Under the pieces are notes generated by a model. It did no database searches, was not told where the DNA came from, and worked only from the letters and a program-made list of their open reading frames with translations. A DNA stretch of 64,000 bases from Cupriavidus sp. 2SB (GTDB lineage: Bacteria > Pseudomonadota > Gammaproteobacteria > Burkholderiales > Burkholderiaceae), in contig NZ_SCMX01000004.1 of NCBI RefSeq assembly GCF_005503625.1, positions 1 through 64,000 on the forward strand. Reading direction: 5' to 3'. The position numbers were made by a program, and so were the translations under genes. Below are positions 25,109-34,027 of this stretch, in pieces. Each line of letters begins with the position of its first letter. The stretch's first letter is position 1.

Positions 25109-26835
25109 GGCGCCCCGCGATGAAAGACGATCTTGCCGCTGGCGTGGTGCCCCGCATCGGAGCTCAGGCGGAAACCCAGCGCATGGAGATCGGCGTGCCA
25201 GATCAGTTCCACCCGCACGCGGGTGTTCGGACGAATCACGGCATGGAACTTGAGAATATCCATTCCCGCGAAGTGCTGGCGCGGCGGGACCGGCAGCTTC
25301 TGAGGGGCGAGTGCCATGACCCAGTCCACCTGGGCCACGCCTGGCACCACGGGCGCGCTGGGGAAATGACCGTCGAACACGGCAAGGTCCTCGGTCACGT
25401 GCAGCTCGGCCATGGCGGACACCGCGTCGTGCGCCAGCCAGCGCACGTCGGGCATTGTGCGGCGAAACACCTCGCGCAGCATCACTTCGGTCGTCTTGCC
25501 CTGCGCATTGCACGGCAGCGCCCCCAGAAATCCCCAACGACGTGGCAACGCCACGGGATCGATAGCGTCGGCCAGATGCCGGCGTAGCGCACTGCCCAGG
25601 ACACTTCGTCCGTACGCATCCAGCTGCGCCTGCCCATCGTCCGAGAGCACTACGGCGGCGGCCACACGCACGCCGACATCCAGTTCCATCGTTACCACAC
25701 GCGCCTCTCGCACCCATGGCGATGCCATCAGACACTGCTCGATCTGCGTGAGCGAGATCCGTTTTTCCTCGATCTTCACAATGCGGTCGGCCCGTCCCGC
25801 CAGCACGAAGCTGTCGTCGCCGGCAGGCAACGCCCGGTCCGCGCAGACATACCAGTTGTCGTCGGCCAGATGGGGCGACCGCACGGCCAGAAAGCCGTCC
25901 TGGAGCCGCCATGCCACGCCCGGCAGCGCGGTCCAGCGATCGCCTTCTACCGGGCGCTGGCGCCAGGCGACGCCGCCGGTTTCCGAACTGCCGAACACCT
26001 CGATCGGAGACTGGCCCATCAGGCGCAGCGTGGCGGCCGCCGCCTCGGGGGGCAATGGGCCGCCAGACGAAAAGACGGCGCGTACGACATGGCGTATTAC
26101 CGGCCAGTCCAATGCATCGGGCAGCCGCTTCAGGAATGCAGGACTACTGACGAGCACGGCCGGTGTGCCACCGCTCTGGCAGGCAGCCACCAATTCCTCG
26201 TGGAAAGCGAGTCGCGAGAGCGGCATCGGCCGCCCGGCCGCCATCGGCCAGAGCACCGTAAACAGCAGTCCATAGATATGCTGATGCGAAACCGTGCACA
26301 GTACACGCGTGGTGTCGGAGCAGGTGTGGCGGAATGCCTGCTGCAGCGCGTGGACTTCGGCATCGAGTTGGCCCAGGCGCTTGTCGATCGCCTCTGGCGC
26401 GCCGGTCGAGCCGGACGTAAACAGCGTGATCCCGGTGTCCTGCGTCGCCAGATTCGGCCAGTCGCCCCCGGTATCCGTGACCTGTGCCGGGTCGGGCAAC
26501 GCTCCACCCGGCAGGTTGCCGGCCCAGCCATCGCTCTGCGCACGCAATGCCACCAGTGTTTCGGGGCGGGTATCGCCGGGCAGCACCACGTGCTTGCCCG
26601 CATGCCAGGCGCCGAAGAGTGCAGCGGCAAACTCGGCGGTGTCGTCGAGATGGATCGCCCAGCGCCGCCCCGGCGCGAGAGCCAGCATGCGCCGCCATGC
26701 CGTGGCGCGCGCCAGGAACTGCACGGTATCCACGGTGCGCGCCCCGTCACACGCCACGGGATGCGCGCCATCGGCCGCGGCCAGCGCCGCCATGACGCCC
26801 CCCAACCCGGTCCACACCGGATGCCGCTCAACCAT
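25105..26835 (-). CDS. apeH: AMP-ligase fused to FabZ-like dehydratase (ApeH-ApeI type)
   Basis: A 576-residue two-domain protein. Residues 1-460 form an AMP-dependent ligase: FTSGSTGAPE (139-148), GSSETGG (282-288), GRADRIVKIEEKRIS and the terminal Lys447 (NAQGK). Residues about 465-576 form a hot-dog dehydratase with FDGHFPSAPVVPGV (487-500). In the E. coli cluster these activities are separate (ApeH and ApeI), so this is a fusion in the same order. The ligase half should activate an aryl acid such as 4-hydroxybenzoate and load it on an ACP; the second half would dehydrate the growing chain. Confidence 0.9.
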   Translation of the reverse strand: MVERHPVWTGLGGVMAALAAADGAHPVACDGARTVDTVQFLARATAWRRMLALAPGRRWAIHLDDTAEFAAALFGAWHAGKHVVLPGDTRPETLVALRAQSDGWAGNLPGGALPDPAQVTDTGGDWPNLATQDTGITLFTSGSTGAPEAIDKRLGQLDAEVHALQQAFRHTCSDTTRVLCTVSHQHIYGLLFTVLWPMAAGRPMPLSRLAFHEELVAACQSGGTPAVLVSSPAFLKRLPDALDWPVIRHVVRAVFSSGGPLPPEAAAATLRLMGQSPIEVFGSSETGGVAWRQRPVEGDRWTALPGVAWRLQDGFLAVRSPHLADDNWYVCADRALPAGDDSFVLAGRADRIVKIEEKRISLTQIEQCLMASPWVREARVVTMELDVGVRVAAAVVLSDDGQAQLDAYGRSVLGSALRRHLADAIDPVALPRRWGFLGALPCNAQGKTTEVMLREVFRRTMPDVRWLAHDAVSAMAELHVTEDLAVFDGHFPSAPVVPGVAQVDWVMALAPQKLPVPPRQHFAGMDILKFHAVIRPNTRVRVELIWHADLHALGFRLSSDAGHHASGKIVFHRGAP

Positions 26836-27385
26836 GACGATTCTCCGCGCCCCTAGCCATCACCCGTTGGCGGACGAGCCACTCACCGGCAAACATCGCG
26901 CCGATCAACCCGTAGGCGATGGCGCCGTTATAGAGCGCCCAGACGCGGTCGCTGGCCGCAAACGCCGTGATTGCCGCCATCGTGCCGTTGCACGCAAAGA
27001 ACACACACCACACCTGGGTGACGCGGCGTGTGTAGGCCACCCCTCTCGGCGGCAGGTCCGGTTCCCGCATACGAGCCAGACGCTCGACAAGCGTGGGCGG
27101 ATGCCACAGCGTCCAGCCGAACACGCACAGCATCGCCACATTGACGACTACCGGGTATAGCTTCAGCGGCAACGCATGATCCGACGCCATGACCACCATG
27201 GCGAGCCCGGCCGCCAGTAGTGCCACGACGCGCCAGCCGGCTTGACGGCTCGTGCCGGCGCGCAACAATGCCAGCGCCAACAGCGCCAGCGCCATCACCC
27301 GCGGCGAAAAATGCTGCAGACCGAGGTAGATCACTGGCGGATAGGACAGCGTGAGCAGCCCGAATCCCCACTTGCGCCAGAGCAT
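26828..27385 (-). CDS. COG4648-type membrane protein (ApeG-like)
   Basis: A 185-residue integral membrane protein with about five or six hydrophobic segments (LTLSYPPVIYLGL, VMALALLALALL, VVALLAAGLAMVVMA, VVVNVAMLCVFGWTL, AIAYGLIGAMFAGEWL). Proteins of this type always sit between the ACP and ligase genes in aryl polyene clusters. No enzymatic motif is visible, and the function is unknown. It starts 7 bp after the ACP gene and overlaps the ligase start by 8 nt. Confidence 0.85.
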   Translation of the reverse strand: MLWRKWGFGLLTLSYPPVIYLGLQHFSPRVMALALLALALLRAGTSRQAGWRVVALLAAGLAMVVMASDHALPLKLYPVVVNVAMLCVFGWTLWHPPTLVERLARMREPDLPPRGVAYTRRVTQVWCVFFACNGTMAAITAFAASDRVWALYNGAIAYGLIGAMFAGEWLVRQRVMARGAENRHG

Positions 27386-27392
27386 GCCGGCG

Positions 27393-27650
27393 TCACGCGG
27401 TAGCCGGCGTGTCGATCAGTTGCGACAGCGCCAGCACAACGTCCTGCACCGTGCGCACGGACTTGAAATGCTCGGGCTTGAGCGGCTTGCTCAACAATGG
27501 CTTGAGCTTGACCAGCAAGTCCACTGCATCGATGCTGTCGATATCCAGATCGTCGTACAGGCGCGCCTCGGGCGTAATGCACGCCGGGTCGATCTCGAAG
27601 CTCTCCTCGAGGACCGCGGCCACGCGCGCGAAGATTTGGTCATGGGTCAT
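27393..27650 (-). CDS. apeF: Acyl carrier protein (ApeF-like)
   Basis: An 85-residue ACP. The phosphopantetheine attachment Ser39 lies in DLDIDSIDAVDLLVKL. It is one of two ACPs in the aryl polyene cluster; its position next to the membrane-protein gene corresponds to ApeF. It starts after GGAGTCCGAC, 41 bp downstream of the other ACP gene. It should be activated by the transferase at 13746-14441. Confidence 0.92.
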   Translation of the reverse strand: MTHDQIFARVAAVLEESFEIDPACITPEARLYDDLDIDSIDAVDLLVKLKPLLSKPLKPEHFKSVRTVQDVVLALSQLIDTPATA

Positions 27651-27691
27651 GTCGGACTCCGTAGCTGGGCGGAAAGATCGGTGGCGGTACG

Positions 27692-27961
27692 TCAGGCAGG
27701 CGCCTGCCCGCGCTGCTCGGCCACGAAGGCGGCAAGTGCCGAGACGCTGGCAAAACGCGCGCGGACCTCTTCCTTGCTGCCGTTCATCGTGATGCCAAAG
27801 CGTTTCTGCAGCGCGAGGCCAAGCTCCAGCGCGTCGATCGAGTCGAGGCCAAGACCCTCGACGAACAGCGGTGCCGCCGGGTCGATGTCATCTGCGCTCA
27901 CGTCCTCAAGGGACAGCGATGAGATGATCAGTTCTTTGATTTCTGTTTCAAGCGCCGTCAC
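27692..27961 (-). CDS. apeE: Acyl carrier protein (ApeE-like)
   Basis: An 89-residue ACP with phosphopantetheine Ser41 in GLGLDSIDALELGLAL. The GTG start at 27961 is supported by AGGGAG eight nucleotides upstream and overlaps the acyltransferase gene by 14 nt. It is the first of the two ACPs of the aryl polyene cluster and corresponds in position to ApeE. Confidence 0.92.
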   Translation of the reverse strand: MTALETEIKELIISSLSLEDVSADDIDPAAPLFVEGLGLDSIDALELGLALQKRFGITMNGSKEEVRARFASVSALAAFVAEQRGQAPA

Positions 27962-28724
27962 GGCGGATCTCCCTGGAGAAAAATTCGGATAGCGATTGCG
28001 TGAGCCGGCGCACGGCCAGACTGTCGTCAGTGCCCGGCGGCACCCAGTCAGACACCGGCACATCGGGATGCACCTCGATAACAAAGTGTGGCCGGTGCAC
28101 TGGCACGTGGTACCACTTCTCGCCCTTGGTCAGCGTAGGCGGCTGGCAACGGATCACCACCGGGGTCAGCGCGAATCCACCACGCACCGCCACGTTGGCG
28201 GCGCCACGCCGCAAGGTCAGCGGACCATCGGGGCGCGTGCGCGTGCCTTCCGGAAAGATGATGAGGTTGTTGCCCGAGCGCAGCGATGCGATGCAGTCAT
28301 CCACCATCGCTGCCCCGACGTCGTTACGGACCCAGCCCGTCGCCAGCACCGGCCCGCGCGTGAACGGATTGCGCACCAGCGCGGACTTGACCACGCAGTC
28401 AGGACGAGGGATCAGCGACATCAGGAACACCACGTCGATCAGTGACGGGTGGTTGGCCACGACCAGCAGCCCATTGCGGCGCAACCGCTCGCCGTGGAGC
28501 ACATCGCAGCGGATCACGCCCACGGTGTGCATCAGCCAGACAAACAGCCGGAACGCATGGTGGATCACCTGCCGGCATGCACGTTGACGACTGGCATCGG
28601 ACCATGGCAGCAACGACAAGACCGGAAATACGAACACCCGCAGCATCAGGCCGCCCATGCCGAAGCTCGAGAAGCAGAAGCCCGTGGCGCAAACGCGCCA
28701 CATGCGGTCCAGGCGTTCAACCAT
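27948..28724 (-). CDS. 1-acyl-glycerol-phosphate-type acyltransferase (ApeD-like)
   Basis: A 258-residue PlsC-like acyltransferase. The catalytic HX4D motif is in ANHPSLIDVVF and the glycerophosphate site in FPEGTRTRP. One hydrophobic segment near the N-terminus suggests membrane association. In the aryl polyene cluster it lies between the chain-length factor and the first ACP, as ApeD does, and probably joins polyene chains to a glycerol-type or other lipid anchor. The start at 28724 overlaps the chain-length-factor gene by 8 nt (ATGGTTGA). Confidence 0.9.
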   Translation of the reverse strand: MVERLDRMWRVCATGFCFSSFGMGGLMLRVFVFPVLSLLPWSDASRQRACRQVIHHAFRLFVWLMHTVGVIRCDVLHGERLRRNGLLVVANHPSLIDVVFLMSLIPRPDCVVKSALVRNPFTRGPVLATGWVRNDVGAAMVDDCIASLRSGNNLIIFPEGTRTRPDGPLTLRRGAANVAVRGGFALTPVVIRCQPPTLTKGEKWYHVPVHRPHFVIEVHPDVPVSDWVPPGTDDSLAVRRLTQSLSEFFSREIRRDGA

Positions 28725-29499
28725 GGCGTTGCCACCTCCAGATCGCGCGCTCGCCACGGTGCATCAGTTCTGGTTCGCCGGCCAGGAAGAAGCGCAATAC
28801 GTCCAGGCCGTGCGGCAACACAGGATGCGCAGTGTCCGTATCCTCCGCTTCCCTCGTCCCGCGCTGCGCCACAATTTCCAGCCTCATGGCAGGGTCTCCG
28901 GCACGTGGACGGCCCATTCGCCACGCCCAACCGAAGAGGCAGCCCGGTTCATCCGCGAACTCGGAATAAGCGGCAGGCAACGGCGCGTCATAGCAGACCA
29001 GCAGCACCTCGTCAGCGCCATCGGCCAAGAGTGCAGCCGCTTCGACGACGGCCGCCTCGACGGTGTCGCACCCCGCAGCAACGGCCTGCTGGACCGAGGT
29101 CTCGCCACGATCGATCGAGAACAGGGCGCCAATTGCGTTGTGCACGGACAGCCCGAAGGCCGTCGGCGAAATTGGCGCGTTTGCGGCCAGTTCGCTCAAC
29201 ATCTCGAACGCGCGCTCGCTATCGCCATGGCGCGAGGCAAAAACGGAAGGAATCTGTGGAAGGCGGGAGCCGCCTTCGGACGCGGGCACCGGGGTGCCGG
29301 CTACGTCACAGACCGGAAGTAATGCAGCCTTGCCGATCGCATTGACGCGTCGGCGCAACATCGGCGCCATGGAGGAGAGTGCGGGCAAGCCCGTGCCGTC
29401 TGGTAGCCATGGCGACCGGCACCATGCCTGCCAGGCGTCAGGCGTATGCAATGCCGGCGCAGTTGCCGCCCATGCGCGAACTCCAAATTCCAATGTCAT
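28717..29499 (-). CDS. apeC: Beta-ketoacyl synthase-like chain-length factor (ApeC-like)
   Basis: A 260-residue ketosynthase-like protein of the short 'ketoacyl-synt_2' type. It has no active-site Cys: the equivalent region reads SVHNAIGALFSIDRG. It would therefore act as the non-condensing chain-length partner of the ApeO-like ketosynthase. It is the first gene of the aryl polyene operon. I placed the start at 29499 (MTLEFGVRAWAATAP) by family alignment; the ribosome site there is poor and an upstream GTG cannot be excluded. Confidence 0.85.
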   Translation of the reverse strand: MTLEFGVRAWAATAPALHTPDAWQAWCRSPWLPDGTGLPALSSMAPMLRRRVNAIGKAALLPVCDVAGTPVPASEGGSRLPQIPSVFASRHGDSERAFEMLSELAANAPISPTAFGLSVHNAIGALFSIDRGETSVQQAVAAGCDTVEAAVVEAAALLADGADEVLLVCYDAPLPAAYSEFADEPGCLFGWAWRMGRPRAGDPAMRLEIVAQRGTREAEDTDTAHPVLPHGLDVLRFFLAGEPELMHRGERAIWRWQRHG

Positions 29500-29755
29500 G
29501 CCGTGCGCGTCGGGTGAGTAGTAGACCCGGAACCCGCCACAGGCACGCCGCACACGGAGTGCCTGTTGACGCACGCGAAGTGCCGGCACCCGCAAGACCC
29601 GGGGATAGTTCCGTATTATTTTCCAAGCGTAGTCTCTAACTGCCACGAAAGCTGTGGCGTAACCGTAACGATCCTGCCCAAATGTAACGGGGCGGGCGCA
29701 ACCTCTTGGTTGCCCCGCCCCGCGACCGTGTAGTCCGAGAATTCAGTCGGTCAAA
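29500..29755. other. Intergenic region: start of the APE operon, end of fahA
   Basis: This stretch should hold the promoter of the 16-kb aryl polyene operon (read leftwards, from AT-rich sequence around 29610-29640 containing TATTATTTTCC) and the end of the fahA transcript. Apart from the hairpin at 29689-29721 I see no gene and no regulator-site pattern that I can name. Confidence 0.5.
29689..29721 (-). terminator. GC-rich hairpin after fahA
   Basis: GGGGCGGGCGCAACC, loop TCTT, then GGTTGCCCCGCCCC: a long, nearly perfect stem 35 bp past the fahA stop. There is no clear T tract on the fahA strand (GTTACATTTGGG follows), so it may stop or stabilise the transcript rather than act as a classical terminator. 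Confidence 0.55.
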
Positions 29756-31021
29756 TTATGCATGCGCCGGCAGGATCTTCCCCATCACTTCTCCGAATCC
29801 CACGCGGTAACCGTCGCCCTGGCACCAGCCTGTCATGACCACGGTATCGCCGTCCTCCAGGAAACCGCGCCGGACCCCGCCAGCCAGTTCCACGGGTTCG
29901 TTGCCGTTGCGCGTGGTTTCCAGCAGGCTGCCGCACGAATCGGCCGTGGTACCGCTAATGGTGCCCGAGCCCATCAGGTCCCCGACGCGTACATTGCAGC
30001 CGGATACGGTATGGTGAGCCAGTTGCTGCGCCATCGTCCAGTACATCGCCTTGAAGTTGGTACGACATACCGTGGTGGCATCGCCGCCCTCGGGTTGCAG
30101 CGCCACTTCAAGCGCGATGTCGTAGGCGTTCCTCGCCTGCTGCCGCAGATACGGCAGCGGCTCGGGAGACTGGGCCGGATTGTCGCGACGGAACGGTTCT
30201 AGCGCATCCATCGTGACGACCCACGGCGAGATCGACGTGCCAAAGCCCTTGCTGTTGAACGGCCCAAGCGGCACATATTCCCATTGCTGGATATCGCGCG
30301 CACTCCAGTCGTTGAGAATCACCATGCCGAACATATGCGCAGGCGCGGCCTCGGTACTCACCGGGTCTCCAAGGGTCGACGGTTTTCCAACGATGAAGCC
30401 CATCTCCAGTTCATAGTCCAGCTTGCGACACGCCGTAAAAATCGGGCGCGGCTGATCTGGCAGCTTGATCTGGCCATTCGGCCGACGCAGCGCGGTGCCG
30501 CTGACCACGACCGAACTGGCACGACCGTTGTAACCAATCGGAATCTCCAGCCAGTTGGGCAGCAGCGCATTCTCGGGATCGCGGAACATGCGGCCGACAT
30601 TGGTCGCGTGCTCACGAGACGAGTAGAAATCGGTATAGCCCGGAATCTCGACGGGCAGGTGCAGGGTCGCTGCAGACATCGGCACCAGCGCCTTGCCACA
30701 CAGTGCCGCATTGCCCCGGAGGCTCTGGTCACCCGCTACTGACAGCAGCGCGGCCAGCCGCGCACGCGTCTCGCTCCACACCGGCTTGCCAAGGGCGATG
30801 AAGCGGTTCAGCGTCGGCGCCGCAAACGTGCCGCGCGCCGCGGCGGGCAGCAGTCCGGCATCGTCCAGTGCAGCGAGGTCAAGCACCTGGTCGCCAATCG
30901 CCACGCCTACGCGCGGTGTCTCGCCAACTTTGGAAAAAATGCCGTACGGCAGGTTCTGCAGCGGGAAATGAGTCTGGCCATCGTTGGCCGATTCGACCCA
31001 GCTGGTCATGGGGGCGGTCAT
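29756..31021 (-). CDS. fahA: Fumarylacetoacetase
   Basis: A 421-residue fumarylacetoacetate hydrolase, the last enzyme of tyrosine/homogentisate catabolism, yielding fumarate and acetoacetate. Length and sequence match the family: the N-terminal domain begins SWVESANDGQTHFPLQNLPYG (first part shown as key residues only), and the metal-binding catalytic domain contains YTDFYSSREHATNVG, LDYELEMGF and NDWSARDIQQWEYVPLGPF. It lies 18 bp after hmgA in the same operon. Confidence 0.97.
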   Translation of the reverse strand: MTAPMTSWVESANDGQTHFPLQNLPYGIFSKVGETPRVGVAIGDQVLDLAALDDAGLLPAAARGTFAAPTLNRFIALGKPVWSETRARLAALLSVAGDQSLRGNAALCGKALVPMSAATLHLPVEIPGYTDFYSSREHATNVGRMFRDPENALLPNWLEIPIGYNGRASSVVVSGTALRRPNGQIKLPDQPRPIFTACRKLDYELEMGFIVGKPSTLGDPVSTEAAPAHMFGMVILNDWSARDIQQWEYVPLGPFNSKGFGTSISPWVVTMDALEPFRRDNPAQSPEPLPYLRQQARNAYDIALEVALQPEGGDATTVCRTNFKAMYWTMAQQLAHHTVSGCNVRVGDLMGSGTISGTTADSCGSLLETTRNGNEPVELAGGVRRGFLEDGDTVVMTGWCQGDGYRVGFGEVMGKILPAHA

Positions 31022-31039
31022 ATCGAAATACTCCGAGTT

Positions 31040-32377
31040 TCAGCGGACGTCAGGGTTGAAATGCTTCTTTAGGCCCTGCCAGCACGTGTAGTAGTTGTGT
31101 TGCAGCATGGCCGACTCCGCCGCATAGCGAGTGGGACGGATAACGCCGGGGGTTTCGAACATGAACGCCATCGTGTCCGTGATGTGGTGCGGCGCACTGG
31201 TGTCCGAGACACTGGCCCGCTCGAAGGTCTCGGCATCGGGACCATGCCCGCTCATGCAGTTGTGCAGGCTGGCACCACCCGGTGCAAATCCATCGGCCTT
31301 GGCGTCGTACACGCCCGTGATCAGGCCCATGAATTCGCTGGCGATATTGCGATGGAACCAGGGCGGACGGAACGTGTTTTCCGCAGCCAGCCAGCGCGGC
31401 CCGAAGATCACGAAGTCGACCGTATCGACACCCGGTGTGTCCGACGGCGACTGCAGCACCAGGAAGATGGACGGATCCGGATGGTCATGACTGATGGATC
31501 CGATCGTATTGAAATGGCGCAGGTCGTATTTATAAGGCGCGTAGTTGCCATGCCATGCCACGACATCAAGCGGCGAATGATCGATCTCGGCGCGCCAAAG
31601 ATTGCCCTGGAAGCGCGCCACCAGTTCGAACTTGCCTTCGCGGTCTTCGTAGTGGGCAACCGGTGTGAGGAAGTCACGCGGATTCGCCAGACCGTTGGAG
31701 CCGATGACGCCAAGATCCGGCAGCCGGAACAACGCCCCGTAGTTTTCGCAGATGTAGCCGCGCGCCTCGCCATCGGGCAGCGCAACGCTGAATCGCACAC
31801 CGCGTGGAATCACCACGATTTCCTGCGGCTCCACGGTCAGGCGTCCCATCTCTGTATCCACCTGCAAGCGGCCTTGCTGCGGCACGATCAGCATCTCGCC
31901 ATCGGCGTTATAGAAGAAGCGGTCCTGCATCGACCGGTTCGCCATATAGAGATGGATGCCACACCCCGTTTGCGCCTCGGGTCCGCCATTGCCTGCCATC
32001 GTGACGATGCCGTCCACGAAATCCGTTGGGGCAGACGGCATCGCCGGCGGACTCCACCGCATCTGGTTCGGTGACGCCGGCACCTCGTCGAAGCGGCTTA
32101 GCCAGCGGCCTTGCGCCATCTCGACAAACGGCTTGTGCATGGCCGCCGGGCGAATGCGGTACAGCCACGAACGACGGTTGTGCGCGCGCGGCGCGGTAAA
32201 GGCGGTACCTGAAATCTGTTCGGCATAGAGACCATATGCCACGCGTTGCGGCGAGTTGCGGCCAACAGGCAGCGCGCCAGGCAGCGCCTCGGTAGCAAAT
32301 TCGTTGGCGAACCCGGACATATACGCCGCTGCCTGCTGCCCGATGCCTTCAGCCGGATGAAGTTGTGCTTGTGTCAT
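31040..32377 (-). CDS. hmgA: Homogentisate 1,2-dioxygenase
   Basis: A 445-residue non-haem iron dioxygenase that opens the ring of homogentisate to maleylacetoacetate. The iron-binding segments [11 protein letters not shown] (His and Glu) and [12 protein letters not shown] (His) are intact. It starts after AAGGAGACTTC and is the first gene of a two-gene operon with fahA. No maleylacetoacetate isomerase gene is adjacent, so that step is encoded elsewhere or is glutathione-dependent without an enzyme. Confidence 0.97.
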   Translation of the reverse strand: MTQAQLHPAEGIGQQAAAYMSGFANEFATEALPGALPVGRNSPQRVAYGLYAEQISGTAFTAPRAHNRRSWLYRIRPAAMHKPFVEMAQGRWLSRFDEVPASPNQMRWSPPAMPSAPTDFVDGIVTMAGNGGPEAQTGCGIHLYMANRSMQDRFFYNADGEMLIVPQQGRLQVDTEMGRLTVEPQEIVVIPRGVRFSVALPDGEARGYICENYGALFRLPDLGVIGSNGLANPRDFLTPVAHYEDREGKFELVARFQGNLWRAEIDHSPLDVVAWHGNYAPYKYDLRHFNTIGSISHDHPDPSIFLVLQSPSDTPGVDTVDFVIFGPRWLAAENTFRPPWFHRNIASEFMGLITGVYDAKADGFAPGGASLHNCMSGHGPDAETFERASVSDTSAPHHITDTMAFMFETPGVIRPTRYAAESAMLQHNYYTCWQGLKKHFNPDVR

Positions 32378-32737
32378 GAAGTCTCCTTCTCACCTCGCCA
32401 TCAAACTCAAGCGTCGCCGAGAAAATTACGTATTGTTAAATCAATTTACCGAATCGTAATCACGCGCCTGCGCAAAGTCAAACACAACTGACACCAACAC
32501 AATAGACGCACGCAGGCATCGTCAGCTGACAGGCGACGGCAACGAAACAAACGGGGAAATGTGAACGACAGGAGCGCCGCGCGAAGACGAGGACGGGCGG
32601 CCAAGAATGAATCAGGAAAACGAGATGCGCGGCGCACGGCCACGCAATATGCGCCAGCAGGGGCTGGCGGCGAAGCATATATCCGCCGAGGGCGAGCGAT
32701 GACTCGCCCGCCCTCGTCGTTCAGCGCACTGTTTCGG
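32378..32737. other. 360-bp non-coding region upstream of hmgA
   Basis: It holds the hmgA promoter. An AT-rich segment at 32420-32462 carries the widely spaced arms ATTACG (32425-32430) and CGTAAT (32455-32460) around TTGTTAAATCAATTTACC, which could be a regulator site. The rest shows no ORF with believable codon use and no RNA element I recognise. Confidence 0.45.
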
Positions 32738-33124
32738 TCAAACGGGCTTGTGGCCCTCGCCCGGCGCCGAGCCGGTTCCAAAACCACCCTGCGACGGCGC
32801 GGGCGCCGACGGGGCCTGCGCTGCAGCGGGTTGTCCCGCCATTGAGGCGGTTGTGACACCACCATTGCGGCTGGCTATGAATGCGTTGACGTCTGCAGCC
32901 AGGTGTTGCGGCGCAAGTACGACTTCAAGGCCCAACGCCTCGCATGCCGCCAGAAAGGTGGACATGCGCGGATCGGCTTGGCCCGATTCGGCCCTGAGAT
33001 AGGCCTCCCGGGAAATCCCGGCCTTACGGGCGACGTCCTCCTGCTTGAGCTTGCGGGCTCGACGCAACGCACGCAGTTGCCGGAACGGTTCGCTAGCGCC
33101 TCTTGGCACGGCTGTACTGTTCAT
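32738..33124 (-). CDS. Small XRE-family DNA-binding protein with Ala/Pro/Gly tail
   Basis: A 128-residue protein. Residues about 13-68 form a Cro/CI-type helix-turn-helix (LRALRRARKLKQEDVARKAGISREAY, shown as LKQEDVARKAGISREAY, then DPRMSTFLAACEALGLEVVLAP). The last 40 residues are low-complexity Ala, Pro and Gly with no predicted fold. It resembles HipB-like antitoxin repressors, but no toxin gene is adjacent on either side. The gene has an inverted repeat GTTCC-N14-GGAAC (33192-33215) upstream that may be an autoregulatory site. Confidence 0.82.
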   Translation of the reverse strand: MNSTAVPRGASEPFRQLRALRRARKLKQEDVARKAGISREAYLRAESGQADPRMSTFLAACEALGLEVVLAPQHLAADVNAFIASRNGGVTTASMAGQPAAAQAPSAPAPSQGGFGTGSAPGEGHKPV

Positions 33125-33371
33125 GTCGGTCTCCAGTCACCAGTGAAAAAAAAGTGCGCGGACGTGCATTCGAGTATAGAGCACGTTAAGCGTTCCGTAA
33201 GGTCTGTTGTGGAACACTTTTACAGTTTTTTAATGATGGCTTGATCTGGCCATTCGGACTCTCATCCGTACGGCTGACAAAGCACACCATCCTCCTCCGC
33301 CTTCACATAACGGAAGCGCCCGCTTTGCGTTGACGTCACATCAGTATCGTCCATGTGTGGCACAAGGCAAG

Positions 33372-33399
33372 TTGACAAACCGACCGGTCGTGCTATTCT
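33372..33399 (+). promoter_or_regulatory. tetR promoter with embedded palindromic operator
   Basis: TTGACA (33372-33377) and TATTCT (33394-33399) are separated by 16 bp. Inside the spacer lies the perfect palindrome CGACCGGTCG (33381-33390). This is the standard layout of TetR autorepression. The related site ACGACTGGTCGT occurs at 34131-34142, before the next gene. Confidence 0.75.
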
Positions 33400-33406
33400 C
33401 CAGCGC

Positions 33407-34027
33407 ATGCAAAAAGGACAACTGACGCGGAGCGCAATTATCGAGCAGGCACTGCAGTCGGCCACAAAGGTCGGCTTCGAGCAGTTGTCGCTCGCAACAC
33501 TTGCTGCCGACACCAACATGTCGAAGAGCGGGCTTTACGCGCACTTCAGATCCAAGGAAGCGTTGCAGGAAGCCGTTCTGGTCAGAGCCATGGAACGCTT
33601 CTCGGAAATCGTCATTCAGCCCGCCATGCGCGAGCCTCGCGGCACCGGCCGGCTGGAGAAGTTGTTCGACGGCTACATGGCCTGGTTGTCCGGCACGGTG
33701 ATCGAAGGCGGATGCGTGTTCATGGCGTTGTCCCAGGAATACCGGGATCGTCCCGGCGTCATACGGGACAACGTTGTACAGGCATTCAAGGATTGGCACA
33801 GCACCATCGTACGGGTGGTTCTGGATGCAGTCGATGAAGGGGATCTGCGCCAGGATACGGATCCGCGCCAGTTCGCATTCGAGATGGCTGGCATCGGGAT
33901 GTCGTTCCAGTCATCGCTCAGGCTGATGGGCCGGGGCGATGCGGCAGGGATGGCGCGAAAGGCCTTTGGGCGGCTCGTCAATGACGTCCGTGAGAATTGC
34001 CCTGGGTCGCCGGCCCGCGCAGAGTAG
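33407..34027 (+). CDS. TetR-family transcriptional regulator
   Basis: A 206-residue TetR/AcrR repressor. The N-terminal helix-turn-helix (RSAIIEQALQSATKVGFEQ, TLAADTNMSKSGLYAHFRSKE) is canonical; the C-terminal ligand domain matches the TetR_C-type proteins with GGCVFMALSQEYRDRPG. The start at 33407 follows a consensus promoter with an operator between -35 and -10; the frame's upstream extension would run through that promoter. It likely represses itself and the downstream alpha/beta-hydrolase gene, which has a similar operator. Confidence 0.92.
   Translation: MQKGQLTRSAIIEQALQSATKVGFEQLSLATLAADTNMSKSGLYAHFRSKEALQEAVLVRAMERFSEIVIQPAMREPRGTGRLEKLFDGYMAWLSGTVIEGGCVFMALSQEYRDRPGVIRDNVVQAFKDWHSTIVRVVLDAVDEGDLRQDTDPRQFAFEMAGIGMSFQSSLRLMGRGDAAGMARKAFGRLVNDVRENCPGSPARAE

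Noticed and set aside
24338-25912. Glycosyltransferase frame extended to 524 codons
   Set aside because: The extra 268 codons overlap the AMP-ligase gene in another frame; the ATGA junction at 25105-25108 and family alignment place the real start at 25108.
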